Assembly (NCBI RefSeq): GCF_019396345.1
Contig: NZ_JAHKRM010000042.1
Location: 1 to 64,000 of the forward strand
Length of the DNA: 64,000 bases
Direction of reading: 5' to 3'
Origin: Nonomuraea guangzhouensis
GTDB lineage: Bacteria > Actinomycetota > Actinomycetes > Streptosporangiales > Streptosporangiaceae
Within the stretch, counting starts at the first letter, position 1, and each line of letters starts with the position of its first letter. The notes beneath the pieces were generated by a model, which ran no database searches, was not told the origin of the DNA, and saw only the letters and a program-made list of their open reading frames with translations. The position numbers and the translations under genes are program-made. Positions 1 through 7,881 of this stretch are shown here, piece after piece.

Positions 1-39
1 CGATCAGGCAAGGGCCGGCCCGGAAATCGGCAACGAGCG

Positions 40-68
40 CCCGCGCCCGTCGGCTCGACGGACGCGGG
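40..68 (-). terminator. hairpin downstream of the pectin operon
   Basis: Arms at 40-52 and 56-68 form a 13-bp GC-rich stem with one mismatch and a 3-nt loop. It lies 12 bp past the stop of the pectate lyase gene in its direction of transcription. No T-tract follows, as is usual for actinobacterial hairpin terminators. Confidence 0.55.
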
Positions 69-80
69 CGGTCGCCGGGG

Positions 81-1523
81 TCAGGTGCCGATGTTCGCCT
101 GGGGCCCCGCGTACGTCCTGAGCAGGGACGGCACGTCGGCCGCCGGGTCGAGGACGTAGGAGTAGAACGAGCTCGGGGTGAAGGCGGAGCCGCTGGTGGT
201 CTGCTTGCCGGTGCAGTTGACCAGGATGCTGCCGCTCTGCCGGAGCTGGGCGGTGGAGTCGGGGTAGTAGGGGTCCTTGACCTTGTCGTAGTAGCTGTTC
301 TCGATCACCATCTTGGTGGCGCCACGCGAGTAGTTGCCGTACGAGGTGATGTTCTGCAGGTAGTTGTTGTAGAGGTGGGCGTAGGCGACGTTGTCGGTGC
401 TGGGGTTGCGCTGGTTGGTGTCGTGGATCCAGTTGTGGTGGATCGTCATCCGGGCCGTGACGTTGTCGGTCCAGCCGATGCCGAAGGACTTGTTGTTCTC
501 GGACAGGACGTTCCAGCTCACGGTGAGGTAGCTGGTGTCCTTGCGGCTGTCGATCAGGCCGTCGTTCATGCGGGTGATCGTGTTGTGGTCGATCCAGATG
601 TGGTGGGCGGTGTCGAGCTGGATGCCGTCGTAGTCGTAGACCTTGTCGTCGGGGTCGTCGTCGGCCATGCGGGTGTCGCGGATGGTCAGGTTGCGGATGA
701 TGACGTTGCTGACGCCGGTGCCGAGGAAGAAGCCGCCGTTGACGATCTGGCCCCTGGTGCCGACGCCGACGATGGTCTTGTTGGCGGCGACCTTGATCTC
801 GGTGCCGTACGGCGTGACGGTGATCGCGCCGTTGACCTTGATGACGTAGGGGGCGCTGGCGGTGGCGTACGTGACCAGGTCGGCGTAGGTGGAGACGGTG
901 ACCGTGGCGCCGGCCGCGCCGCCGGTGGTGGTCGTCAGGCCGTCGCCGCTGGTGGCGGCGAACCCGTCGGCGGTGTTCGGCCAGGTCCGGCCGGCGGAGA
1001 CCGGGGCGAACAGCCATTGCTTGTTGCTGTTGGCGGTGCAGGCCTCCTGGATGATCGCGGCGCCGGAGGTGGTGGAGGCGCCCTGGTCGCTCACGCACAG
1101 GCCGCTGGCCACATTGACGATCTGGTACGTGCCGGTGCCGGACGCGGTCAGCCGCCACTGCTGGTTGGGCTTGGTGCCGTCGCCGCACCCCCACTGCTGC
1201 AGCCGCAGCCCGCTGGTCGCCTCCCCGTTCGGCACGTCGAGGCACCGGCCGCTGTTCACGTTGCGGATCGTGTAGACCTCGGACCCGGCGGAGGTGAGGG
1301 CGAACTGCTGCCAGGCGTCAGCCGTGCAGCCCCACTGCTGCAACAGCGCGCCGTTGTCCTTCGAGCCACCCACCACGTCCAGGCACATGCCGCTCTTGGT
1401 CACCTTGAGCTGGTAGACGCCGCCCGCCACGGGCGTGGCCGCCAGGGCGGGAGCGGGCGCGACTCCGAGCGAGGCCAGGACGGCGAGGATGGCGAAGGCG
1501 GCCGCGCGAGCGCGGATGTTCAT
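81..1523 (-). CDS. secreted pectate lyase (PL1) with N-terminal ricin-type carbohydrate-binding module
   Basis: 480-residue secreted enzyme predicted to cleave polygalacturonate by beta-elimination. An N-terminal signal peptide (about residues 1-28) is followed by a ricin B-type beta-trefoil (about 32-170) with repeated QQWGC and CLDV motifs. The C-terminal part is a PL1 parallel beta-helix with the WIDHNTI and LTVSWN segments typical of PelA/PelC-like lyases. The start at 1523 is chosen over an upstream in-frame ATG because a GGAGGAG ribosome site sits just before it and the signal peptide begins there. The upstream pectinesterase stops 16 bp before it, so the two are probably co-transcribed. 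Pectinesterase would de-esterify pectin to give the lyase its substrate. The ricin module is almost the same as in the partner. Confidence 0.93.
   Translation of the reverse strand: MNIRARAAAFAILAVLASLGVAPAPALAATPVAGGVYQLKVTKSGMCLDVVGGSKDNGALLQQWGCTADAWQQFALTSAGSEVYTIRNVNSGRCLDVPNGEATSGLRLQQWGCGDGTKPNQQWRLTASGTGTYQIVNVASGLCVSDQGASTTSGAAIIQEACTANSNKQWLFAPVSAGRTWPNTADGFAATSGDGLTTTTGGAAGATVTVSTYADLVTYATASAPYVIKVNGAITVTPYGTEIKVAANKTIVGVGTRGQIVNGGFFLGTGVSNVIIRNLTIRDTRMADDDPDDKVYDYDGIQLDTAHHIWIDHNTITRMNDGLIDSRKDTSYLTVSWNVLSENNKSFGIGWTDNVTARMTIHHNWIHDTNQRNPSTDNVAYAHLYNNYLQNITSYGNYSRGATKMVIENSYYDKVKDPYYPDSTAQLRQSGSILVNCTGKQTTSGSAFTPSSFYSYVLDPAADVPSLLRTYAGPQANIGT
1011..1436. repeat. direct repeat copy 1: ricin-module coding segment
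   Basis: This segment inside the pectate lyase gene matches 2443-2868 inside the pectinesterase gene at a constant offset of 1432 bp with no indels that I can see. Long stretches are base-for-base identical, for example around 1327-1390. The rest of the two genes is unrelated, so a binding module was duplicated or is kept similar by gene conversion. Confidence 0.85.
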
Positions 1524-1539
1524 GGTTCTCCTCCGGAGG

Positions 1540-2949
1540 TCAGCCAATGGGGTTCCAGCCGTCGGACCCGGCGAGGTACTTCTGCGGGGTGTAGTTCGGC
1601 GCTTGGGCGTCGGCGAGTTGCGGGCGGTTGGAGTTCGTCCCGGCTCCCGATCCGGTGTTCCGGTACTCGAGGAAGCGGGCGTTCTTCCAGGAATTGGAGG
1701 ACATGTCGGTCCATGGTTGGCCGGTGTTGATCACCGAGCTGAGCGTGGACTCCCGGTAGAGGACCTGGGCGTCGGGGCGCCAGGGGCGGCCCAGGGTGGT
1801 GGTCCCGGCCGAGGCCGCTCCGGCGATCCTGGACTTGTAGAACAGGAAGCCGTAGGTCTTCCCGGCGTCGGTGCTCGCGGCGGTGACCGGGCCGCCGGTG
1901 CTCCGCTTCTCGTAGATGTCGCAGTTGTCGAAGACGATGGTGCCGCCGCCGAAGATGAAGTCGACGGTGCCCTCCACGTACGAGCCGGCGACGTAGGCGC
2001 GGGCCGAGTTGTTCACCAGGAACGTGTCCTGGTCGCCGAGCAGTCGCACGTTCGTCAGGCGGGCCCGGTCGGCGGTCAGGTTGAGCGCCACCGCCTGGTG
2101 ACCGCTGACGTTCGGGTTCTCGTCGAAGTCGTTGGAGATCGTCAGGTTGGTGGCGACGAAGTCGTGGCCGTCGATGAACGCGGTCGCGCTGCCGGATGTC
2201 CCGTACTGGCCCGCGTAGTGGTTGTTAACGATAACAACACCGGCCGCCGAAGAACCGAGGCCCTGAAGCGTGATGTACGGCTTGGTCGAGGGGATCCGGA
2301 CGATCTCCCGGTACGACCCGGGCGCGATGGTGATCGTGACCCGGCTCGCGTTCCCGGCAGGCACGGCGTCGATGGCCGCCTGCACGGTCCGGTAGGTGCC
2401 GGAGCCGTCAGCCGCCACCGTGGGTCTCGCCGCGGCGGTGAAGGCCCACTGCTTGTTGGTGTTGGCCGTGCAGGTCTCCTGGATGATCGCGGCGCCGGAG
2501 GTGGTGGAGGCGCCCTGGTCGCTCACGCACAGGGCGGTGGCGACGCTGACGATCTGGTACGTGCCGGTGCCGGACGCGGTCAGCCGCCAGTGCTGGTTGG
2601 GCTTGGTGCCGTCGCCGCAGCCCCACTGCTGCAGCCGCAGCCCGCTGGTCGTCGCTCCGTTCGGCACGTCGAGGCACCGGCCGCTGTTCACGTTGCGGAT
2701 CGTGTAGACCTCCGACCCGGCGGAGGTGAGGGCGAACTGCTGCCAGGCATCAGAGGTGCAGCCCCACTGCTGCAACAGCGCGCCGTTGTCCTTCGAGCCA
2801 CCCACCACGTCCAGGCACATGGCACTCTTGGTCACCTTGAGCTGGTAGACGCCGCCCGCCACAGGCACGTCCGCGGCCCGCGCCGGTGCTCCCCAGGCGA
2901 TCGCGGTCGCCGTGAGCAGGGCGAGGCCCGCGAGTAACCGTACGAACAT
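1540..2949 (-). CDS. secreted pectinesterase (CE8) with N-terminal ricin-type module
   Basis: 469-residue secreted enzyme predicted to remove methyl groups from pectin. It has a signal peptide (residues 1-26), a ricin B-type beta-trefoil (about 30-165) and a C-terminal CE8 right-handed beta-helix. The family motifs are visible: GHQAVAL, LGDQDTF with a catalytic Asp, VDFIFGG with the second catalytic Asp, and LGRPW with the substrate-binding Arg. The start at 2949 is chosen because AAGGAGA lies 6 bp upstream and a clean signal peptide follows; the longer in-frame ORF to 2988 has no such support. It is the first gene of a two-gene pectin operon with the pectate lyase. Confidence 0.93.
   Translation of the reverse strand: MFVRLLAGLALLTATAIAWGAPARAADVPVAGGVYQLKVTKSAMCLDVVGGSKDNGALLQQWGCTSDAWQQFALTSAGSEVYTIRNVNSGRCLDVPNGATTSGLRLQQWGCGDGTKPNQHWRLTASGTGTYQIVSVATALCVSDQGASTTSGAAIIQETCTANTNKQWAFTAAARPTVAADGSGTYRTVQAAIDAVPAGNASRVTITIAPGSYREIVRIPSTKPYITLQGLGSSAAGVVIVNNHYAGQYGTSGSATAFIDGHDFVATNLTISNDFDENPNVSGHQAVALNLTADRARLTNVRLLGDQDTFLVNNSARAYVAGSYVEGTVDFIFGGGTIVFDNCDIYEKRSTGGPVTAASTDAGKTYGFLFYKSRIAGAASAGTTTLGRPWRPDAQVLYRESTLSSVINTGQPWTDMSSNSWKNARFLEYRNTGSGAGTNSNRPQLADAQAPNYTPQKYLAGSDGWNPIG
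2443..2868. repeat. direct repeat copy 2: ricin-module coding segment
   Basis: Second copy of the segment at 1011-1436, in the pectinesterase gene. The encoded modules differ at only about a dozen residues, while the catalytic domains that follow are unrelated folds or families. Confidence 0.85.
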
Positions 2950-3067
2950 TCGCGTTCTCCTTCCTCGTCGCCACCGAGAAAGGAGCACCGCAATAGGTAT
3001 GTCAAGTCAACAAACTAAATAAGCCCGGAAAGCGGAGGTCGGGGGTGAAACTTTCAGGTGGGAGCGG
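2950..3067 (-). promoter_or_regulatory. likely promoter region of the pectin operon
   Basis: Short region between the TetR gene stop and the pectinesterase start, both on the minus strand. Bases 2990-3030 are clearly AT-rich for this genome and on the minus strand contain TTGACT directly followed by TTGACA, reading as a repeated GTCAA on the plus strand. A promoter is probable here, but I cannot fix a -10 box. Confidence 0.4.
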
Positions 3068-3742
3068 TCACACGGCGTCGCCCGGCCGAGGGGGCGCGAG
3101 CAGGCCGTCGACGACGTCGCGGAGCGGGCCGATCAGCTCGTCGGCGGTCGCGTCGGCCAAGGGCCGCAGGCCGACGGCGGATCGTACGACGGCGATGCCG
3201 ACGCCCAGCGCGACCAGGAGTTCGGCCCTCAGCAGGCGTTCGTCGTCGTCCCCCGCCGCGCCCGAGGCTTCGAGCACCCGCCGGCTGAAGTCCCGCAGGG
3301 CCTGCCTGCGCAGGCTGTCCACCCGCTCGTCGCCGGAGACGCGCAGCAACAGCAGCACCGGGTGCTCGCCGAACTCCGGCCAGGCGCCGGCCGCCAACTG
3401 GCGGCTGAGGGCCTCGGCGAGGGCGGCGCGGTCTTGCGGGAACTCGCCCGCACCCCCCAGGAAGCGGGGCGTGCCGGCCAGCGCCGCCTTGAACAGGCCC
3501 TCCTTCGAGTCGAAGTACCGCTTGATGAGGGCGAGGTTGACCCCGACGTCGGCGGCGACGTCCCGCAGTGTCGTGCGGTCGTACCCCAGGCGGATGAACC
3601 GGTCGCGCGCGGCCTGGAGGAGCGCCTCACGGGTCGCGGCCGCGTCCCGCCGCCGGCGCCCTCCGGCGGGCTGTCCGGCGGCGACGTCCGCGGACCCGTC
3701 GGTCTTTCTCGCCGCCACCGGCGACCTCCCTCGCGACGTCAT
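3068..3742 (-). CDS. TetR family transcriptional regulator
   Basis: 224-residue one-component repressor. After a basic, low-complexity N-terminus, residues about 32-80 form the TetR helix-turn-helix, with the segments TREALLQAARDRF, TTLRDVAADVGV and LIKRYFDSKEGLFKAA. The C-terminal half is the variable ligand-binding domain and gives no clue to the ligand. The gene is divergent from the isochorismatase-like gene at 3865. The 122-bp gap holds two copies of a partly palindromic 19-bp motif, which makes mutual control of itself and that hydrolase the simplest reading. It is also upstream of the pectin operon on the same strand, but 118 bp and a promoter-like region separate them. Confidence 0.88.
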   Translation of the reverse strand: MTSRGRSPVAARKTDGSADVAAGQPAGGRRRRDAAATREALLQAARDRFIRLGYDRTTLRDVAADVGVNLALIKRYFDSKEGLFKAALAGTPRFLGGAGEFPQDRAALAEALSRQLAAGAWPEFGEHPVLLLLRVSGDERVDSLRRQALRDFSRRVLEASGAAGDDDERLLRAELLVALGVGIAVVRSAVGLRPLADATADELIGPLRDVVDGLLAPPRPGDAV

Positions 3743-3791
3743 CGAGCCGGGAACTCCGGCATGTCACCGCAGCATAGCTCTGCGACGCCGG

Positions 3792-3845
3792 CAAGTAATC
3801 ACCGGTTGACATGATGCTATGCTGCCAAGTAATCAGCCGATGACT
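3792..3845. promoter_or_regulatory. paired TetR-type operator and divergent promoter
   Basis: CAAGTAATCA occurs at 3792 and again at 3826, 34 bp apart, each followed by a similar 9-bp segment ending TGAC. The second copy, 3828-3845, is an 18-bp imperfect palindrome matching its reverse complement at 14 of 18 positions. A TTGACA box at 3806-3811 with TAATCA 18 bp further on (3830-3835) could be the promoter of the hydrolase gene, and the second operator would then cover the -10 region. Binding of the adjacent TetR protein is inferred. Confidence 0.55.
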
Positions 3846-3864
3846 TATTTCCGGAAGGGCAACA

Positions 3865-4419
3865 GTGGCCAAGCAGGCTCTCCTCGTCATGGATGTCCAA
3901 CGCGCCGTCGTCGACCGTTACCCCGATCCCGCCTACCTGCCGCGCCTGGGCGAGGCGATCGGCGCCGCCCGCGCGGGCGGCGTGCCGGTGATCTATGTGG
4001 TCGTCGGGTTCCGCCCCGGGTGCCCGGAGATCAGCGTCCGCAACAAGATGTTCGGCAGGCTCGCGGGCGGCACGTCACCGGCCGGCGACGACGACCAGGC
4101 CACCCAGATCCATCCGGACGTGGCACCCGAACCGGGCGACATCCTGGTCACCAAGCGACGCGTCAGCGCCTTCGCCGGCAGCGACCTCGACATGGTGCTG
4201 CGGGCCGGCGGCATCGATCATCTCGTTCTCACCGGCATCGCCACCAGCGGCGTCGTGCTGTCCACCGTGCGCCAGGCGGCCGACCTGGACTTCGGCCTCA
4301 CCGTCCTGGCCGACGGCTGCCTCGACGCCGACCCGGAGGTGCATCGCGTACTGACGGAGAAGGTGTTTCCCCATCAGGCGGATGTCACCACCGTGGCCGG
4401 CTGGGCGCTGACGGGTTAG
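3865..4419 (+). CDS. isochorismatase-like hydrolase lacking the usual nucleophile Cys
   Basis: 184-residue single-domain protein of the isochorismatase/cysteine hydrolase fold. The N-terminal Asp of the catalytic set is in LLVMDVQ and the Lys is in VTKRRVSAF. At the nucleophile position the usual pattern is AT-x-x-C-V-x-x-T; this protein reads ATSGVVLST, so the Cys is replaced by Val. The cysteine amidase reaction is therefore unlikely, and a different hydrolysis or a binding role is possible. The start is GTG at 3865, with GGAAGGG just upstream. The gene is divergent from a TetR regulator and overlaps the convergent peptidase gene by 4 bp at its 3' end. Confidence 0.8.
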   Translation: MAKQALLVMDVQRAVVDRYPDPAYLPRLGEAIGAARAGGVPVIYVVVGFRPGCPEISVRNKMFGRLAGGTSPAGDDDQATQIHPDVAPEPGDILVTKRRVSAFAGSDLDMVLRAGGIDHLVLTGIATSGVVLSTVRQAADLDFGLTVLADGCLDADPEVHRVLTEKVFPHQADVTTVAGWALTG

Positions 4420-5744
4420 ATGCGGTGCGTGGTCCAGAACGAGGTCAGGTCGACCGTCGTGGCGGCCTGGGCGGCGGCCTTGAAGTCGGCCACGGTGGAG
4501 ATGCCGTACCAGTGGGAGGCGGCGTAGTCGTGCAGGAGCGTCTGCATGGCCGACGTGCCGATCAGGCGGCGCAGGTCGTGCAGGGCGCACTTGCCGTAGG
4601 TGTAGACGACGGTGCCGTACCTGCTGGAATGGGCGTCCCAGTAGGCCATCGAGTTGCTGATCCGCTCGGCCGATGACTGCCAGGAGACGCTGTTCCAGCA
4701 GTTGGTGCCGGTGACGCCCCGGTACAGGTCGGTGGCGTAGTCGGCGAAGGACTCGTCCAGCCACGGGGTGTTGTACTCGTCGTCGCCGACGATGCCGTAC
4801 CACCACTGGTGGGCCAGCTCGTGGGCGAGCGCGGTGGAGCTGACCAGGTCGAGCACGAACCCCGGATACTCCATGCCGCCGAACCAGAAGTTGTTGTCCA
4901 GGACGATGTCGACCTCGCCGTAGGGGTAGGCGCCGAAGCGGCCGGCGTGGGCGACCAGCGAGCCCGTGGCGGTGGTCATCATCGAGGCGGCGCTGGCCGC
5001 GCTGATGCCGCTGACGCGGTAGACGTTCACGGTGACGCCCGTGCTGGTCGTGCCGGTGGTCTTGGCGAACGCGCCCGCTCCCCAGGCGAACTCACGGACG
5101 TGCGTGGCCGTCGCGGTCGTGATCGTCCGGCCGGCGCTGCCGGGCGTGTCCACGGAGGTGCCGGTCGCGGGCACCAGCAGCGAGCTTGGGTGGTCCAGGG
5201 TGACGCGGTAGTCGCTGGCGAGCTGGTAGAAGGACTCGCCGTTGTTGGTGTAGGGGTCCAGGTGCCAGCCGGCGCCGTCTCGTACGGCCAGCACGGGCAG
5301 GGCGTTGCCGATGAAGTTGTACGCGCCGTCGTGGCCGAACCGGTCTGCGCCGCTGGGTACGACGATGCTCAGGTCGAAGCCGACCGAGCCGTTCTGTCCT
5401 TTGGCGAGCGGCGTCGGGAGGGTGATCTTCAGTGCCGTGCAGGCGACGGTCAGCGGGCTCGCCGTGCCACCGCTGACGTTCGTGACCGTGATCGGGGTGG
5501 ACGGGCAGCTTCCGTGGTAGTTGTCCCACAGACGCAGGTAGACCTCGTTGAGGGGGTCGGCGGACAGGTTCGTGAAGCTGACGCTCTCGTGGCCGGTCCA
5601 CGTGGTGCCCGAGGAGTTGCTGGTCAGAGTCACGGTGTAGGTGGGCGACCCTGGGGTGCGGGTGGCGTCGGCCGCCTGGGCGGCGGTGGGGAGTCCGATG
5701 AGTAACGCGGCGATCGCACAGAACGTCAGCGTTTTTCGGATCAT
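4416..5744 (-). CDS. secreted M1-like (gluzincin) metallopeptidase
   Basis: 442-residue protein with a signal peptide (residues 1-24, ending AQA). An aminopeptidase N-type beta domain precedes the catalytic part. GGMEYPG is the M1 exopeptidase-like motif, HELAHQWW supplies the HExxH zinc site, and WLDESFADY carries the third zinc ligand Glu about 20 residues later. It lacks the long C-terminal helical domain of full aminopeptidase N, so it belongs with short secreted M1 proteins. The start has AAGGAG 7 bp upstream. It converges with the isochorismatase-like gene. Confidence 0.9.
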   Translation of the reverse strand: MIRKTLTFCAIAALLIGLPTAAQAADATRTPGSPTYTVTLTSNSSGTTWTGHESVSFTNLSADPLNEVYLRLWDNYHGSCPSTPITVTNVSGGTASPLTVACTALKITLPTPLAKGQNGSVGFDLSIVVPSGADRFGHDGAYNFIGNALPVLAVRDGAGWHLDPYTNNGESFYQLASDYRVTLDHPSSLLVPATGTSVDTPGSAGRTITTATATHVREFAWGAGAFAKTTGTTSTGVTVNVYRVSGISAASAASMMTTATGSLVAHAGRFGAYPYGEVDIVLDNNFWFGGMEYPGFVLDLVSSTALAHELAHQWWYGIVGDDEYNTPWLDESFADYATDLYRGVTGTNCWNSVSWQSSAERISNSMAYWDAHSSRYGTVVYTYGKCALHDLRRLIGTSAMQTLLHDYAASHWYGISTVADFKAAAQAATTVDLTSFWTTHRI

Positions 5745-5885
5745 GGGTTGGCTCCTTGTGTGACGCTAGGGCCCCCGATCTGCCGACGAAACGTAACTTC
5801 CTTCGCCACACCCGTCAATATCTGTGACAGGAAGGGTTACGCGCTGACATGACCGTAACTGCATGATCCACTAGGGTGCGTTCTC

Positions 5886-6645
5886 ATGCGCATTCTCGCC
5901 GCCGCCCTGGTCACTTTCTTATCGCTGACCGGCACCGCCCACGCGGCCCCCACCCCCCTCCCCCTTCACGAAGAACCCGCTCTATCAGACGGGCAAACTC
6001 CCCGCCCAGACGTGCGAAGAGCCTGAGGTCAACCAGGATCACGACGCGATCCGCCTGTACGTCGAAGCCATTACCGCATGCCAGGAAAAGGCCTGGTCGA
6101 CGCAGGTGAAGAAGGCCGGGTTCCGGTATCAGAAGGCCAAGGTGGTCGTGAAGTTCGGCGATCGGATCAAGACCGCCTGCGGCGTCTACCACCCGGATGA
6201 CGTCTACAGCCTCTACTGCATCCCCAACAAGACCATCTACCTGATGCTCACCGATTACGGCCTGGCCGACGAGCTCGACAGCCCGGGAATTCTGGAAAGC
6301 CTCTCCATCGGCTACGGATATCACGCGCAGAACATGGTCGGCATCGTCGACCAGGAAGATCGAGCCGTCAAGAAACTGCCCAAGGCCAAAGCCCTCGCGC
6401 TCACCACCAAGGGCTCGCTCCAGAGCATCTGTTTGGCCGGCGCGTTCATCGGCAGTGTCTGGGATTCGCTGGGGCACTCCCGTGCGCACGGCTCCGAGTA
6501 CTTCATCAACCGGCACGCGGTGGAGGGAAACTACAAGGGGTTCGGAACGGCGAAGAACCGCGTCTACTGGCAGCGACGCGGCTTCGACGCGGCCTCGCCG
6601 TCGGCGTGCAACACCTACACCGCTCCCGCCGCCAAGGTCAGCTGA
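5886..6645 (+). pseudogene. frameshifted secreted zinc-metallopeptidase-like gene with degenerate active site
   Basis: An ATG at 5886 opens a good signal peptide ending AHA-APT, but that frame stops after 46 codons. A second frame, readable from about 5968 to 6645, encodes a mature domain starting SPFTKNPLYQTGKLPAQTC. Joining the two needs removal of one base in the C-rich run at 5948-5966. The mature part resembles secreted neutral zinc metallopeptidase-like proteins of actinomycetes from memory. Where such proteins have a HEYGHH motif, this one reads IGYGYH, so the catalytic Glu and at least one zinc ligand are gone. Four or more Cys remain. It may be a decayed gene, a phase-variable gene, or an intact pseudoenzyme with a sequencing error in the C-run. 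The internal ATG at 6106 is unlikely to be a genuine start. Confidence 0.6.
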
Positions 6646-6771
6646 ACCAGCGGCGACGCTCCGTGAACGGCGGGTGAATTCTGCCGTAAGCTCGCCCTTC
6701 CACCGCGCACCGCCGACAATCGCCCTCCCATAATTCCAGTCATGGGGGGCCATTTCACGAAATGGGATGCG

Positions 6772-7845
6772 ATGAAGCGGTGGATCGGCGTGGCTCTGGC
6801 CGCCGTTCTCGCCGGGGTGGTGGCGGTCGCGATCATCATCGGGAACCAGGGGCCCGGGGTCACCGTGGTGCGGGGGGTCATCGGCTCGGAGAAGCGGCCG
6901 TTCTTCGACGATCCCCGGGTCAAGGCGGCCTTCGCCAAGCACGGGTTACAGGTCGAGGTGGACACCGCGGGGTCGCGGCAGATCGTCACCGACGTGGATC
7001 TGAGCCGCTACGCCTTCGCCTTCCCCTCCAGCGTCCCGGCGGCGGAGAAGATCAAGCGCGATCGCCGGGCCACCACGACGTTCTCGCCGTTCTACTCGCC
7101 GATGGCGGTGGCCACCTTCGAGCCGATCGCCGGACTCCTGGCCAAGGTGGGGGTGCTCACTGATTCCGGCAAGGGCTACCAAACCCTAGATATAAAGAAA
7201 TATCTGGAGTTAGTAGCCAAAGGCACTCGGTGGGATCAGATTCCCGGCAATTCACTTTATAAGGCGCGAAAGCGCGTACTGCTTACCACCACTGACATCC
7301 GTACCTCGAACAGCGCCGCGATGTACCTGTCGGCGCTCGGCTACGTCGCCAACGGCGAGGACGTGATCAGCTCCGACGCCCAGATCGCCAAGATCGCGCC
7401 CATCGTCGCGCCGGTCGTGCTCGACCAGGGCTTCTCCGAGACCACGAGCGAGGCCTCGTTCGACGACTACCTGGCGCTCGGCGCGGGCAAGACGCCGATG
7501 CTGGTCGTCTACGAGGCGCAGTACCTGTCACACGTCTTCGCCGCGGACGGGGCGATCAAGCCGGACATGCGGCTGGTCTATCCCTCGCCGACCGTGCTCA
7601 GCAAGCACACCCTGGTCCCGCTGGCCGAGCCGGGGACGCGGGTGGGCCGGCTGCTCACCGAAGACCCCGAACTGCTCGCGCTGGCCGCCGCGCACGGCTT
7701 CCGCACGACGAACCCCCGCGCCTTCGCCGACCAGGTCGCCAAGACCGGGGCGCGGGCGGCCGAGCTGGTGGACGTCGTCGAGCCGCCCACCTACGAGCGC
7801 CTGGACAAGCTGATCACCACGGTCGACGCCGCGTCCCGCCCGTAG
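6772..7845 (+). CDS. membrane-anchored solute-binding-like protein of the TelA cluster
   Basis: 357 residues. One hydrophobic segment at residues 5-25 is followed by an extracellular domain resembling type 2 periplasmic binding proteins, with a mature start VTVVRGVIGSEKRPFFDD. I do not recognise a ligand. The ATG at 6772 is chosen because it directly precedes the membrane segment. It is the first gene of a four-gene run with TelA, a binding-protein/VWA lipoprotein and an XpaC-like protein, so it probably serves that envelope system, not a transporter; no permease is nearby. Two TTA leucine codons (6946 and 7210) are present. Bases 7180-7290 are strikingly AT-rich, using ATA, AAA, TAT and TTA codons. 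Confidence 0.72.
   Translation: MKRWIGVALAAVLAGVVAVAIIIGNQGPGVTVVRGVIGSEKRPFFDDPRVKAAFAKHGLQVEVDTAGSRQIVTDVDLSRYAFAFPSSVPAAEKIKRDRRATTTFSPFYSPMAVATFEPIAGLLAKVGVLTDSGKGYQTLDIKKYLELVAKGTRWDQIPGNSLYKARKRVLLTTTDIRTSNSAAMYLSALGYVANGEDVISSDAQIAKIAPIVAPVVLDQGFSETTSEASFDDYLALGAGKTPMLVVYEAQYLSHVFAADGAIKPDMRLVYPSPTVLSKHTLVPLAEPGTRVGRLLTEDPELLALAAAHGFRTTNPRAFADQVAKTGARAAELVDVVEPPTYERLDKLITTVDAASRP
7180..7290. other. AT-rich codon patch inside the binding-protein gene
   Basis: This stretch uses codons that are rare elsewhere in the window (ATA, AAA, TAT, TTA, GTA, CTT, ATT, AAT) while the frame stays open and the protein reads normally across it. GC content visibly falls against both flanks. Confidence 0.6.
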
Positions 7846-7881
7846 CCAGACCTTCCGACCTTGAGCAAGGAGATCCCCCAC

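Noticed and set aside
375..2937. Long plus-strand ORFs (375-1730 and 1435-2937) opposite the pectinase genes
   Set aside because: Low-complexity Val/Gly/Asp/Ala products typical of antisense frames in GC-rich DNA, with no domain or ribosome site.
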